A program made the translations under genes and the position numbers. This document shows positions 20,401 through 28,695 of a stretch of 41,381 nt of DNA, in pieces. Where the stretch lies: assembly GCA_018818885.1 (NCBI GenBank), contig JAHIRB010000037.1, forward strand, positions 1 through 41,381, given 5' to 3'. The notes under the pieces are model-generated. The model saw nothing but the letters and a program-made list of their open reading frames with translations. It was not told where the DNA came from and searched no databases. The first letter of the stretch is position 1. The number at the start of each line of letters is the position of its first letter. Source of the DNA: Patescibacteria group bacterium (lineage in GTDB: Bacteria > Patescibacteriota > Patescibacteriia > Buchananbacterales > SURF-54).

Positions 20401-23060
20401 GTGCCTAAATCTCTACTTTTCCAGCCTGTTGTTTGATAAACAGTAGTCCCTGATACATAAGTTACTCTGTCGCCACCTGAATCAGTATTTCCTGCATCTC
20501 CATAAAGGCCAGCTATGTTAGCTACATCAATGTAAGTATCAGCTTTAGAAGACATTTTATTTATATTATGAGTTGGTGTACCTGCAAATGCAATAACATA
20601 AACATTAAGGTCAACATCTGAAATGGTAGCATCATCAGGAATAGCGGTTGTGTCAAAATCATAATAATTACGATAAGTATGAGTTAAAGTAGAATAAATA
20701 CCAGTGCGTGCATCATCAGCTGTAGTGTTATCATCAGCGTAGGTTGAACCATTGTATAAAACACGTCCATCTTTATAGTTTGCTGCTGCACCAACATAAA
20801 TTGTTACTGTTGGGTCTATGGTAATTGGGTAAACCGCTCTTGGATTATGCAATATTTCATAATCAAAAATTAAACTGATTTGATAGGTATCCAAATCTTG
20901 CTGTATTATATCTAATTCGCCAGTAAGTCCTTGACCGATAAAATCAGTTGCAAAGGGTTTTTGTATGTTCCAGACTAATTCTTCTGTGTTATTATCATAA
21001 AAATTAATATTTCCATTTTCACTTTTAACAAAATTTACATTGGCAATTTTCATTTGATATGAAATTTCTGAAATATTGGTTTCTGCTTTAACTATGATAT
21101 CTTCTTTAACCGAACTGTTATTTACTGTGTAGACAAAGTCTATCTGATCAAAAACATCAGTGTATATTATTTGATTTTCGTTTGCTTGTGCTTGTGAGTT
21201 TGAATTGGCATTATTAATTAAAAATTCAACAATATGGTCTTCGTACTCTATACGATGTGGTTGGTTGGCATATTGGGGAAAATATGTTTGCCACTGGTTT
21301 TGTAAAGTAGCATAACTGAAATTTGGAGCTGGTTCTTGAATTTTTAACGTATTTAATTCATCAAGTGCTGTGTCTGATTCAAGATCAGTTGTTTCATCAC
21401 TTATTGTTTCTGTTGTGGCAACTACTTCGAAATCATCTGTATTTAATGGTTCAAATTCATTATCTATTAATTGCCAATTGTCTTGGTCATCCAAATAATT
21501 CACTGGTTTTCTATATATTTCTGCCTTCATTCTAGCAACTTCTTCTCCTGCATCATTAATTGCATTGTCTTGTTCTAAAAATCTTCGAGAATATCTACTT
21601 CTAGCGTTTATTATTTCGTTTGGTATAGCATTTTTTCTAATATTTTTTTGTTTGATCCGATCTTTTAGCTTTTGATTTAATGCTATTGCTTTTAACTTTC
21701 TTCTTTCTATTTTGTCATCTGTCAATTCTTCTACTTGATCTTGATCTTGCAGATACTGTAATTCATTTTTGTATATTAAAGTAAGAGATCTTAAAATTGG
21801 TGTTTTTTGGCTAAGCCCAAAAAAACTAATTTTTATATGAACACCAACGCTTGCATCAATATCTTCTAGATTGTCTACATAATATTGATTATCATTAGAA
21901 AATGTAATTTTTATTTGATGTTGATCGTCTGTATCTTTAGTTTTTGCTCTGTAGTCTAGCCAAATTTGCCTTGCCTCTTCAACTGGAACAAAATGCAATT
22001 TTGCAAAACCTTCTCTTTCAAACAGTGGTAGTAAAGAAACTGATTGATTATTATCTACTACAATTTCTTGATCTTCCTGCAGAGAGCTGGGTGACTCAGC
22101 CTGAAATTCTTTTTGAGATTCTTCTTCTAATACCCACTCATCTTCTTGCAACTCTTCTGCATCAGCTTGTTCTTCTTCCTCTTCTGGCTCATTTTGATTT
22201 TCCTCTAACAATACTTCTTCTGATTCTTCAGACTGTTCAGCTGACTCCTCATTTAATTGTTCTTCTTGCGTAGGTTCTTCTTGTTGGTTTTCTTCTTCTG
22301 CAACTTCTTCCTCAATACTTTCTGCTGCAATATAAACATATTGTTTGACAATCTCTTCTAGGACTTCTATTCCTTCTTCATTCTGAGCGGGGTCGAAGAA
22401 TTCTTCTTGTTGTTCTTGAGGTTCTTCTTGCTCAGTAACTTCATCTTCAATAATTAAATCTTCGGTTTGAGTTTCTTCTGTAACTTCTTCTTGCTTAGTT
22501 TGTTCAGTGACTTCTTCTTCAAAATTTTCTTCCTCTTGAGCTTGCTCTTCTTCACTAAATTCTTCACCTAAAAATATTCCTGGCGCTTGTTCTTGCAGTG
22601 ATGGATCTTCTATAACTTCTGCCTGTTCTGTTTCTTCTTCTTCTTCAACTTCTACTTGAGTATTTTTTTGTTCCTCTACAACCTCAATGTTATCGAGTTC
22701 TGCTAAGCGCAATGACCCTTCGTCGGTAATTTCTAAATTATGGATTTCCCATTCTTGCCAATCATAAATAGTTCGCCACCTCTTAGTACTATTATTAAAA
22801 GAAAGTGCGGGAAAAGCACTTTGCAATAAAATAATAAAACCAAGAAAAACAAAAACAGCCGAGTATGGACTAAATAAAAATCTTCGGCTGTATTTAATAA
22901 AATACTTTTTTATTTCTATGTCTGGATCAGGTAACGGTGCAGTGTGCTTTGAATTTCTTTGATAAAACAAAATTTCTTTGGTAGACAAATTTTTCCGCAT
23001 TTTTACTTGACTGTTTTTCCTTGCCTTTCTAGTTTGCTTTTTGTTAATTTTTGTTGGCAT
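11484..23060 (-). CDS. Giant modular cell-surface protein (3858 aa)
   Basis: N-terminal TM, Glu/Gln-rich stretch, Gly-rich region, FN3-like tandem units, DUF4215-like Cys repeat, MopE-type NDCDGxxDEGC repeats, C-terminal TMs with two carboxypeptidase-regulatory-like domains. Confidence 0.9.
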   Translation of the reverse strand: MPTKINKKQTRKARKNSQVKMRKNLSTKEILFYQRNSKHTAPLPDPDIEIKKYFIKYSRRFLFSPYSAVFVFLGFIILLQSAFPALSFNNSTKRWRTIYDWQEWEIHNLEITDEGSLRLAELDNIEVVEEQKNTQVEVEEEEETEQAEVIEDPSLQEQAPGIFLGEEFSEEEQAQEEENFEEEVTEQTKQEEVTEETQTEDLIIEDEVTEQEEPQEQQEEFFDPAQNEEGIEVLEEIVKQYVYIAAESIEEEVAEEENQQEEPTQEEQLNEESAEQSEESEEVLLEENQNEPEEEEEQADAEELQEDEWVLEEESQKEFQAESPSSLQEDQEIVVDNNQSVSLLPLFEREGFAKLHFVPVEEARQIWLDYRAKTKDTDDQHQIKITFSNDNQYYVDNLEDIDASVGVHIKISFFGLSQKTPILRSLTLIYKNELQYLQDQDQVEELTDDKIERRKLKAIALNQKLKDRIKQKNIRKNAIPNEIINARSRYSRRFLEQDNAINDAGEEVARMKAEIYRKPVNYLDDQDNWQLIDNEFEPLNTDDFEVVATTETISDETTDLESDTALDELNTLKIQEPAPNFSYATLQNQWQTYFPQYANQPHRIEYEDHIVEFLINNANSNSQAQANENQIIYTDVFDQIDFVYTVNNSSVKEDIIVKAETNISEISYQMKIANVNFVKSENGNINFYDNNTEELVWNIQKPFATDFIGQGLTGELDIIQQDLDTYQISLIFDYEILHNPRAVYPITIDPTVTIYVGAAANYKDGRVLYNGSTYADDNTTADDARTGIYSTLTHTYRNYYDFDTTAIPDDATISDVDLNVYVIAFAGTPTHNINKMSSKADTYIDVANIAGLYGDAGNTDSGGDRVTYVSGTTVYQTTGWKSRDLGTTADSDLEDNLASDWFSVGIAGVQTSGDHWSRLGTQEGSTDAYLSIIYNMPSPCTNITFSINTAIAEDITCTGTVTINSGATLTVSGARTITANDLVLSNGHMASSSSGEGTALTLAITDAITLSSGSTITSNLDITAATVTINSGTTISANGKGYAGGAAAQDGQGPGGGKTATANSNGGGGGYGGYGGNGDPYTGSLPYGGVTYDLSSSPQSLGSGGSGTTFGPFSVAGSAGGGLIEFDVAGTLTNNGTVSANGVNGVLLSVSESGSGSGGGINITADTLAGSTGTFTANGGTSVNDIGGGGGGGRIYASYTSNTYTGTYTANGGTGYQNGGDGTIGLYDPANDDLIIEDGWQWHTAADLTYRNVTINNASNIRTTTTDTLNLSGTLTVSTSTWTIINTSGNKYPTIAVDTLRINNSSIINQAKGEEATTTLNITNGIVMSSNSSITSNLNIFADSMTIEPGSTLSANGKGYNGGTAGAAGQGPGGPLGVGALCTSGGGGAGYGADGGLSVGNCAVNYKGYSNGSETTPVTLGSGGGGGGFGAGTGGTGGTGGGIILLNIIGFLTHDGTISSNGTNGAAGAGLLAASGGGGSGGTVYIRVGNTFNGIGGATITANGGNGGTGGSWEDGSGGGGGRISTWECTDSFSGTKSAAFGTGNNPGEAATPYNNTTYCPPGATFNTAEQRTNGTGLVKVDMEAIDIDDSDVMINVQYCALACTSCSSENWSPSTIINPVESADYPDGGPLPDVNNSNEYQIGTVTKVVTSSGSNTVVFDWDSVTDGETSADGAYCMKLTAEDSDGNVQVRPNEIDLTLDNADPTVSSLTISDPGSADYTNGGDWYDQGEHAQMAFTSTPADTNLASCNWTWENDGGSDDYSDSDVEIGTDGDISTADMSGASIDLTDDTDGGITLTVTCTDDYGNTGNSNITYGFDNTAPSGLANLAVTDTDNSYCTLGWTAATESRFDHYEVWWGQDQDDVNNREGTATEWDEDQDGDLSTVSTADTSVNLLEADNTYYFKIWAIDKLITNEATTAGTSCFSSTNQAPTGSFNSATSKTDGTGYVDISIEVDDADDDETKAKIEYCADACASCSGGPWLDPTLSGPTTADFQDEGGVPDVDNAETYQIGSTANYRITTIEGSNTVTFDWDSQTDVASGDGTYCLRLTVNDDNADQATPATQELTIDNVGPTVSSLTISTPASPDYSSGGDWYDQSEHAQMSFTSIPSDTNTVASCDWDWENDADAADQANDYDDNDVEIDDDSAGDGDITAAEMLTGGIDLSDDDDGEITLSVQCTDNYGNTGSAASINFTFDNTNPTQPGSASCDSGSTWSQDTGIVVTWSASTDTGGSGISGYYADYNTTPPVSSQSSGDTLTGAENNTATFYVRAEDNVGNLSTIGSDSIGIDLTNPDGMGSFAVDSVTYTTAVLTWVATTETNFNHYEIWYGENQADVQNREGTATEWDDDDDANLSTITTATTTITPLSSGTTYYFKIWAIDDSGRIETETDINETTTANSVPTGTFNSAAQRTDGTGYVDISIEVADIDAHNTKAKIEYCADACASCGGGPWLDPPTLVGPATADNAPAPDIANASEYQIGSVTPILTSSSNTVTFDWDTATDISSADGSYCLRLTANDGYEDQASPATQELTLDNVSPVVSSLQLTYSADTVNSGGYDYYKQSTQSQAAITSTPTESNISFCDWTWANDEATNNAAYDYSDSNVEIGTDGGISVQNMVDNSIDLSDDLDGTITVTVTCEDTYGNSGASNINFRFDSTGPTNISNLSATPASISSVDLTWYQATDNIFDHYEIWYGTDQSQVQSRGAGASEWDEDNDGNLSTDTTQSTTITGLSNGTLYYFTIWAVDALENDTTGGNSSATTVAVCGNGSVEPGEECDDGNQNSGDGCDPGCQDEDDSGCTTPNSCGSWSNCVAGQRTRTCIYSCVPTPETTSCDCNPGDDPQTCGTDVGECAVGTQSCLDTYFWGTCVGGVLPIPEIYDLLDNDCDGQTDEGFCTPTTTIPCGTNDIGICQMGIQTCDSDGLWGACIGAINPTNETCADNLDNDCDGQTDEGCGPCVPDDTRSCGTSEVGVCELGTQTCQQNGNWGICYGAINPAGSDTCDDNIDNDCDGIVDEGCQCEPGLERVCGYSDVGACEYGAQTCNENGFWPDECVGSIDPVSEICDDGIDNDCDGFADQGCGEGECTPTQSEVCGETNNGECSYGIRTCQQDSTWGVCVGEVAPVVEVCGDGLDNDCDGFTDEGCLICNPGDTKNCGTSEVGVCEFGTQTCNDTGAWGTCIGAIYPTEDICYDLLDNDCDGQVDEDCSFCTNGDVAQCGYTDVGACEYGSRSCTDGYWSPCTGAVFPTTEVCDYIDNNCDGNVDEDCCTPLWEYTEWGDCVNDERRRTAYDRNGCGTAEGLEDLTQSCEMCEPSWVCGWSGECIDDIEDTTCIDSNNCDVPDQAPVEHRACGEEEECTIDCPSCFTVDIEECTCAVVEQCCGNFVCEPGENYESCSYDCDALVVARECQDGLDNDGDDLVDYPNDPGCSSETDNSESSLTEIVLNIGENSENLVEFTQLISIRTLEAIQQTVIKPITNLVNNPDVEQITEVAIAPAIVAVSGATVVSAFNFMNVLAYLQYIFTQPFYLINRRRRKKWGAVYHAVTKKPVDLAIVRLYDRSNNRLIRSRVTDKLGRYNFLVAPGYYYLQVTKPQYNFPSQILKKKKQDFKYLDIYHGDVIDVVDKDVLITANIPLDPAVPVEEPKEILRKRRIKKVQKALAFGSVPLAFVPVLIIPSVTTVSLFGVQIGLFFLFKKLALPAKPKGWGVVRDKSSKTPVKNAIMRIFDKQYNKLLETQVTDAKGRYSFLTSGDEYYIVAEKQGYQKFQKDIPPLPAEREGEKAQVVSLDIALEKAGGGNDIGRPTSGRPTMEPPNDITRPPNTLSSGPVIKSDTTQDMSSSSTQSSKTTPPENNKPHKPILKE
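13250..14570 (-). repeat. MopE-type Cys-rich repeats inside the giant protein gene
   Basis: Repeated CG(T/Y)xxVGxCExGxQTC...(D)NDCDGxxDEGC units of about 150-170 bp. Confidence 0.85.
14760..18380 (-). repeat. Large tandem FN3-containing repeats in the giant protein gene
   Basis: Recurring GTGYVDISIEV...KIEYCADACASC...VSSLTIS...CDWTWEND...FDHYEIWYG...YYFKIWAID modules. Confidence 0.85.
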
Positions 23061-23263
23061 TTTTTCCTAAAAACAATTTTTATTTATTTTATTTAACCAA
23101 AAAATAATTGCTCTAAAGCCCAGGGCATTTTGAGAACAAAAACATTTTTTTTGCACCTTAATTATGACATAAATTTAACTATTTTGCAAAAAAAATGTGG
23201 ATAAAAAAAACACCAATTTTAGCGTCAAATTATACCAATCATATAACAAGTTGTGGGTAATTT

Positions 23264-24457
23264 CTACATCTTTTTTTGGTACTGGTTTATCCCCAGTTGA
23301 AGTAATTCCATAGCACGTTTAAGTTTTGGTATTGAAAGCACATAAGCAATTCTCACTTCGTTTTTTCCTTTGCCGTTTGTCATATAAAAATCTTTGGCAG
23401 GAGAAACCATAACAGTTTCTTTGTTGTGATTGAACTTCTCTAACATCCATTGTACAAATTTTTCTGAATCATCAATAGGAAGTTTAGCAATGATATAAAA
23501 AGCACCAGCTGGTTTGCTAGATACAACTCCAGGAATTTTTTGCAAACCTTGGTATACCACTTGACTTCTTTTGTAATATTCTTTAGTTATTTGTTTTGTA
23601 TAACTTTTACAATTTTTTAAAAGATTACAGACTATCTGTTGTTCTATAGCCGGCGAAGCCAAACGAGCTTGAGCAAGCTTTAAAGTATTTGCAGTTACTT
23701 CTTTATTATGGCTTACAAGACAACCAATACGTGCTCCGCATACTGAAAGTCGTTTTGAAACACTGTCAACTAGTATAACTTGATCTTTTACTTCTGGAAA
23801 TCTCAATAAGCTATATACTGGCTTGCCAGAAAAAACTAATTCTCGATAGGTTTCGTCTGCTAAAAGCCACAGCTTATTTTTCTTTGCAATGTTTACCAAT
23901 CGTAATAAATCTTTTTTGGAATAGATCGTACCTGTTGGATTGCTTGGATTTACAACTAGTATTGCTTTTGTCTTCTTTGTAATTTGTTTTTTTATTTCTG
24001 TATCACTTGATAAACAAAAATTTTCTTCTACTTTTGTAGTAACAGGAACTAGTTTAACACCTGAAATTTTTGCCAGGGATTTATAATTTGAATAAAACGG
24101 TTCAAAAACTATCATCTCCTCACCAGGGTTTAACATTAAAAGTAATGCCCATAACATTGCTTCTGAACCTCCTGTTGCAACAATTACATCTTCTGGCTTT
24201 ATTTTGACATTCTGACTTTTTAAGTATTTTGACCAAGCTGTTCGTAATTCGATAGTACCGGCAGAATGAGTATAAGCTAGAACATCTTCTTTAAAATTAT
24301 TAATTTTAGATTTTATCTGCTTAGGAATTTCTAAATCCGGCTGGCCGATGTTTAAATGGTAAACCTTAATTCCTTTTTTCTTAGCAGCTTCAGCATAAGG
24401 AACAAACTTTCTTAAAGGTGACGAAATAGTTGAAGAAACACGATTAGATATTTTCAT
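23264..24457 (-). CDS. PLP-dependent aminotransferase class I/II
   Basis: NIGQPDLEIP, NPSNPTGTIYS, DSVSKRLSVCGARIG. Confidence 0.9.
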   Translation of the reverse strand: MKISNRVSSTISSPLRKFVPYAEAAKKKGIKVYHLNIGQPDLEIPKQIKSKINNFKEDVLAYTHSAGTIELRTAWSKYLKSQNVKIKPEDVIVATGGSEAMLWALLLMLNPGEEMIVFEPFYSNYKSLAKISGVKLVPVTTKVEENFCLSSDTEIKKQITKKTKAILVVNPSNPTGTIYSKKDLLRLVNIAKKNKLWLLADETYRELVFSGKPVYSLLRFPEVKDQVILVDSVSKRLSVCGARIGCLVSHNKEVTANTLKLAQARLASPAIEQQIVCNLLKNCKSYTKQITKEYYKRSQVVYQGLQKIPGVVSSKPAGAFYIIAKLPIDDSEKFVQWMLEKFNHNKETVMVSPAKDFYMTNGKGKNEVRIAYVLSIPKLKRAMELLQLGINQYQKKM

Positions 24458-24521
24458 ATTAAGTATATCTTTTTTATTTATTTACTGGTATCGTAATTAT
24501 ATCATTTTAATTAAATTAGAG

Positions 24522-25964
24522 CTACTTCTTAAATATATAATAAATTTTTAAAATTTTGTATTTAAAAATAAAAGTAAGGTAATTAAAAAATTTTATTGGC
24601 GCATAAAAAAAATCTTTTGATGGAGCAGTTGATATATGAAACACTAATTGACGAAATTTAAAATAAATATTATAGAACTTGGCTAGATTATATATCTCGT
24701 CAGAAGAATAATTTTTATTTCTCGCTAACAATAAATTATTCCATTCAAAATCATATAATTTCTTTTCTTTAATAGTGTTGTAAATATCTGTGTTAGGCAT
24801 AGCTACTAGAGGTGAAAAATAAGTGAGGTTAAAATTTAACTTTTTAGCCAGCTGGACATTCATCTGAATTTCCTCTTTGGTTTCATTGGGAAAACCCATC
24901 ATAAAACTTGCTGAAGTGTATATATTATATTTTTTACACAAATAAACCACCTCTCTAATTTTTTCAACTGGTATATTTTTGTGAATTGCTTTTTGCAAAG
25001 ATTGCGAAATAGATTCAATACCAAACCAGATGCCTCGACAACCAGCGTTTGACATCAAACGTAATAAATCATTATCTAAATTATTTACGTGTACATGACA
25101 TTGCCAAGGTAGGTTTAATTTACTATTTATCATCTCTTGACATAGCTTGGTTATCTTGTGTCGATCTGCCGTTAAAATTGCATCGGCAAATCTCAATGAT
25201 TTAGTTTGATAATTTTCAATCAAAAAATTTATTTCTGTTAAAATAGATTCAGTCCGGCGGAATCGATAACAACTTTTACTTATTATTTTATTAGCACAAT
25301 ACGTGCAATCATAAGGGCAACCTCTCGAAGCAAAAATCACGTCAACTGGTTTAAGTTTAAGAAAATTAGTTTTATCGCGCTGGTAACTATTTAAATTGAT
25401 TAATTGTCTGGCTGGACAAGGTAGTTGATCTATATCGACTATTAGTTCTCTTTTTTGATTAATAAATATATTATTTTTATATTTGAACACTAAACCTTTT
25501 ATAGAATCTAAATTCACATTTGATTCCTTTTTGGTTGAGGACAAATAGTTAATCAATTCTAATAATGTATGTTCCCCTTCTCCTATAACTAAATAATCTA
25601 CCTCATAATGCTTAATAATGATTTCTGGATCAATTGTACACATCGGACCACCACATACAATCGGGGTTTTAGTAATTTTTTTTAAATAATGAATATTAGT
25701 TAAAACAGTTGGCCAATTAAACGCATGGACAGAAAATCCAATCAAATCAGGATTTTTTTTAACTATTAATTCAGATAACTTTTCAGAATTCAATTTTAAT
25801 AATGCATTATCAATTACTTCTGTCTTAATCCCATTTTTTAATAAAAAACTAGCTAAGTATAAAATACCTAGCGGTGGTTCAATTGGCTGATCGGGATAAT
25901 ATCTATTTATTTTTGGAGGTAACTTCTGTAAATCAAGATTAGGGTTGACTAAAACGACGTTCAT
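24522..25964 (-). CDS. B12-binding-domain radical SAM protein
   Basis: N-terminal cobalamin-binding-like fold; CPYDCTYC (CxxxCxxC). Confidence 0.88.
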   Translation of the reverse strand: MNVVLVNPNLDLQKLPPKINRYYPDQPIEPPLGILYLASFLLKNGIKTEVIDNALLKLNSEKLSELIVKKNPDLIGFSVHAFNWPTVLTNIHYLKKITKTPIVCGGPMCTIDPEIIIKHYEVDYLVIGEGEHTLLELINYLSSTKKESNVNLDSIKGLVFKYKNNIFINQKRELIVDIDQLPCPARQLINLNSYQRDKTNFLKLKPVDVIFASRGCPYDCTYCANKIISKSCYRFRRTESILTEINFLIENYQTKSLRFADAILTADRHKITKLCQEMINSKLNLPWQCHVHVNNLDNDLLRLMSNAGCRGIWFGIESISQSLQKAIHKNIPVEKIREVVYLCKKYNIYTSASFMMGFPNETKEEIQMNVQLAKKLNFNLTYFSPLVAMPNTDIYNTIKEKKLYDFEWNNLLLARNKNYSSDEIYNLAKFYNIYFKFRQLVFHISTAPSKDFFYAPIKFFNYLTFIFKYKILKIYYIFKK

Positions 25965-25996
25965 ATTTAAAATTATTTACTAGCACATATTACCTA

Positions 25997-26230
25997 TTAC
26001 TTTTTCTTATATACTATACAATGGTCGCAAATAGTAAGCTTTCTGTTTTTAACCTCGGCATTCTTTATAAATAAACTTCTAACTGATACATAATTTTCCC
26101 CATGCCAAATTTCATTTAAACTTTTTTCCAATAAATTACCTATTGAATCTTAAACAACAAATTGATAAACTTATTATGCGGATATTCAAAATCCAGTAGC
26201 AAAACGGTAACCCAACCTCATCTGGAAAAT
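25997..26230 (-). pseudogene. Decayed C-terminus of a SPASM radical SAM gene
   Basis: DSIGNLLEKSLNEIWHGENYVSVRSLFIKNAEVKNRKLTICDHCIVYKKK* aligns with the tail of 27677..28693; upstream part (DFEYPHNKFINLLFK) is in another frame. Confidence 0.75.
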
Positions 26231-26235
26231 TCCAA

Positions 26236-27624
26236 CTACGGTAACCCTGACTTATTATCTATTGCGACTGAACGTTCGAACCAATCTTTGATGGATATTA
26301 GTTTAACAAAAAAAGGCACAACAAAAAAATTTACATATGGTATGTCCACAAAAATTAAATATGTATTAATTAAAAAATTATTCTTTCTATGTTTCCATAT
26401 TCTCTGCAGAACTCTATGTGGCAGGCAATGCTTTATTAATAGCCATTTCTGCCCTTTTTCTAACTCATTGGGTGTCATGTTTTTTGGTTTAAAAACGCAA
26501 TGATTACCTGGATGGTAATGATTCCAATCATAGTCAATAATTCTGCTTCCTTTTTTTAACTGTTCAAATAATGGAGTGCTTGGAAAAGGTATTACCATAC
26601 TAAATTCAGCATGCAGAATTTTTACTTCGTCTAAAAACTTGAGTGTGTCCTTAAATATTTTTTTTGTATCATTATCAAAGCCAAACATTAACAACGAAAC
26701 AATACCAATATTGCATTGATTTATTTTAGCTATAGCTTTTTTGTACTCTTCTACTTTATTAAATCCCTTTTTAACCGAATTTAAACTTTCTTGATTAATA
26801 CTTTCCAAGCCAATATACAAACAAAAGCAACCACTTTGTTTGGCTAATTGCAAAAGTTCTGGGTGCTGAGCAATGGTAATGGAACACTGAGCGCTCCACT
26901 TTATATTGAGAGGTTTTAAGGCAACAAAAAGCTCTTTAGCAAAATTATAATTAATAGTTAAGTTATCATCAATAAAAAAAATATATTTTGGTTTTTTTAA
27001 TTTTATCTCTTCGACAATTTTTTCTATTGGACGATATCGAACTTGATGTTTATGGAAATAAGTAATAGCGCAAAACGAGCATTTATTCGGACAGCCACGT
27101 GAAGCTTGGATAGGAAAAGAAGTGTGAAGATTGCCAAGCTTTTCAAACTTAAAGCTATCGGTAACAGGAAATGGCAGATTAATTAAATCAACTGGTGTTT
27201 TACTATAATAAAACGGTTTTAATTTATTCTGCTTAAAATCCTGCAAAAGCTTTGGCCAAACAATGTCGCCTTCCCCTACTACTACACTATCAGCGTATTT
27301 TTTTGCTTCATGTGGCAAGGCACTAACATGATAACCTCCCATAACCACGGTTTTACTACGCTTTTTAAATTCTTGTGCCATTTTGTAAGCTATTTTGACA
27401 TTATGGGTTAAGCCTGTAATACCAACAATATCTACATCAACATCAAAATCCATTTTTTCAAAACATTCATTAACTAGCGTTACCTCAAAATCTTCTGGTG
27501 TAACTGCAAAAATAGAACGAATTGAAAGCGTTGTTGAAATCTGGCACTTTTCTTTATAAAAATGCAATTTACTAAAATTGTCAGTTGGATTAACTAACAA
27601 TACTTTGTATTTTCTATCTTGCAT
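26236..27624 (-). CDS. B12-binding-domain radical SAM protein (probable start MQDRKYKVLLVNPT at 27624)
   Basis: VLLVNPTDNFSK N-terminus, CPNKCSFC motif. Confidence 0.85.
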   Translation of the reverse strand: MQDRKYKVLLVNPTDNFSKLHFYKEKCQISTTLSIRSIFAVTPEDFEVTLVNECFEKMDFDVDVDIVGITGLTHNVKIAYKMAQEFKKRSKTVVMGGYHVSALPHEAKKYADSVVVGEGDIVWPKLLQDFKQNKLKPFYYSKTPVDLINLPFPVTDSFKFEKLGNLHTSFPIQASRGCPNKCSFCAITYFHKHQVRYRPIEKIVEEIKLKKPKYIFFIDDNLTINYNFAKELFVALKPLNIKWSAQCSITIAQHPELLQLAKQSGCFCLYIGLESINQESLNSVKKGFNKVEEYKKAIAKINQCNIGIVSLLMFGFDNDTKKIFKDTLKFLDEVKILHAEFSMVIPFPSTPLFEQLKKGSRIIDYDWNHYHPGNHCVFKPKNMTPNELEKGQKWLLIKHCLPHRVLQRIWKHRKNNFLINTYLIFVDIPYVNFFVVPFFVKLISIKDWFERSVAIDNKSGLP

Positions 27625-27676
27625 AACTTTAATTATTATATCAATAATCGTCATTATCGACGATGATTTTTGTGTC

Positions 27677-28693
27677 TTAAAAAATATTAGTTCTTTTTTT
27701 ATACATCGTGCATTTATCACAAACAGTTTCAACTTTTTTAGAATATTTATTTTTGGTAAATAAACTTCGCGACGAAAGATACTTTTGTCCATACCAAATT
27801 TCTTCAAAACTATTTTCTAATAAATTACCCATGGCATCATTTTTATCAGTTAAAAATCTGCATGGCATTGCATACCCTGCTGCATCAAAGCATACCAGGC
27901 TGAACAAATTGGGGCAGCGATAGTTTAATTTTGGTCCAACATCGTTTAATTTTAAAATATATTTTCTTTTTTTAGGCAGCCAGTACTTCCTTTTTCGCTT
28001 AATTTCTTCTAGATCTGTCTCATTCACTTTGCTATATATTATCAAGTGATTTAAAATTAATTTAATTTTTAATTCTTTAGCAATTTTTTTGGCTTGTGTA
28101 ATTTCATGCTCATTAAATTTATCAACTGTAAAATGCCAATATAGCCTTGGTCGTTTGCATTTCAGCTCTTTCTTGGCCTTATTAAAAAGTTTTATATTTG
28201 AAAAAACCAAATCAAGATTACCTCCTTTTCTAAATTTTTCATAATTTTGCTGGGTTGTGCCATCAATAGAAATTAACAAATCATCAAGTCCGCTTTTGAT
28301 TATGTTTTTAAAAAACTCGTAATCTTTTTTAAAACTAAAATTAGAATATGTTAAAGCGTACAATCCTTTTGTTTTTGTATATTTTATCATGTCAAAAAAC
28401 TGTGGATTTAAGAATGGCTCTCCCCAATTAAACAACAACAACACTTCTAAAAACGGCATTTTATCTAGCATTATTTTAAAATTTTCTAAGGACAGCATGC
28501 AGGGTTCAAATCCTGGGGTATCTTTGCACGCCATACAAGGAGGACATTTTAAATTGCAATATGTTGTCGGATCTATGCCTACAGTCTTGGGAAGTTTTGG
28601 TCGTAGAGATTTCGGCAGATATGAGTAGATACGTTTGTAAATATAAAAATCGAACTTATTATTATAACTTAAATTTAATAAATATCCAATCAT
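27677..28693 (-). CDS. Radical SAM/SPASM-domain protein
   Basis: PTTYCNLKCPPC (CxxxCxxC), C-terminal GNLLENSFEEIWYG...CDKC. Confidence 0.87.
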   Translation of the reverse strand: MIGYLLNLSYNNKFDFYIYKRIYSYLPKSLRPKLPKTVGIDPTTYCNLKCPPCMACKDTPGFEPCMLSLENFKIMLDKMPFLEVLLLFNWGEPFLNPQFFDMIKYTKTKGLYALTYSNFSFKKDYEFFKNIIKSGLDDLLISIDGTTQQNYEKFRKGGNLDLVFSNIKLFNKAKKELKCKRPRLYWHFTVDKFNEHEITQAKKIAKELKIKLILNHLIIYSKVNETDLEEIKRKRKYWLPKKRKYILKLNDVGPKLNYRCPNLFSLVCFDAAGYAMPCRFLTDKNDAMGNLLENSFEEIWYGQKYLSSRSLFTKNKYSKKVETVCDKCTMYKKRTNIF

Positions 28694-28695
28694 AA

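Noticed and set aside
11484-23060. Numerous plus-strand ORFs of 60-110 aa in the giant gene
   Set aside because: Shadow ORFs antisense to repetitive coding sequence.
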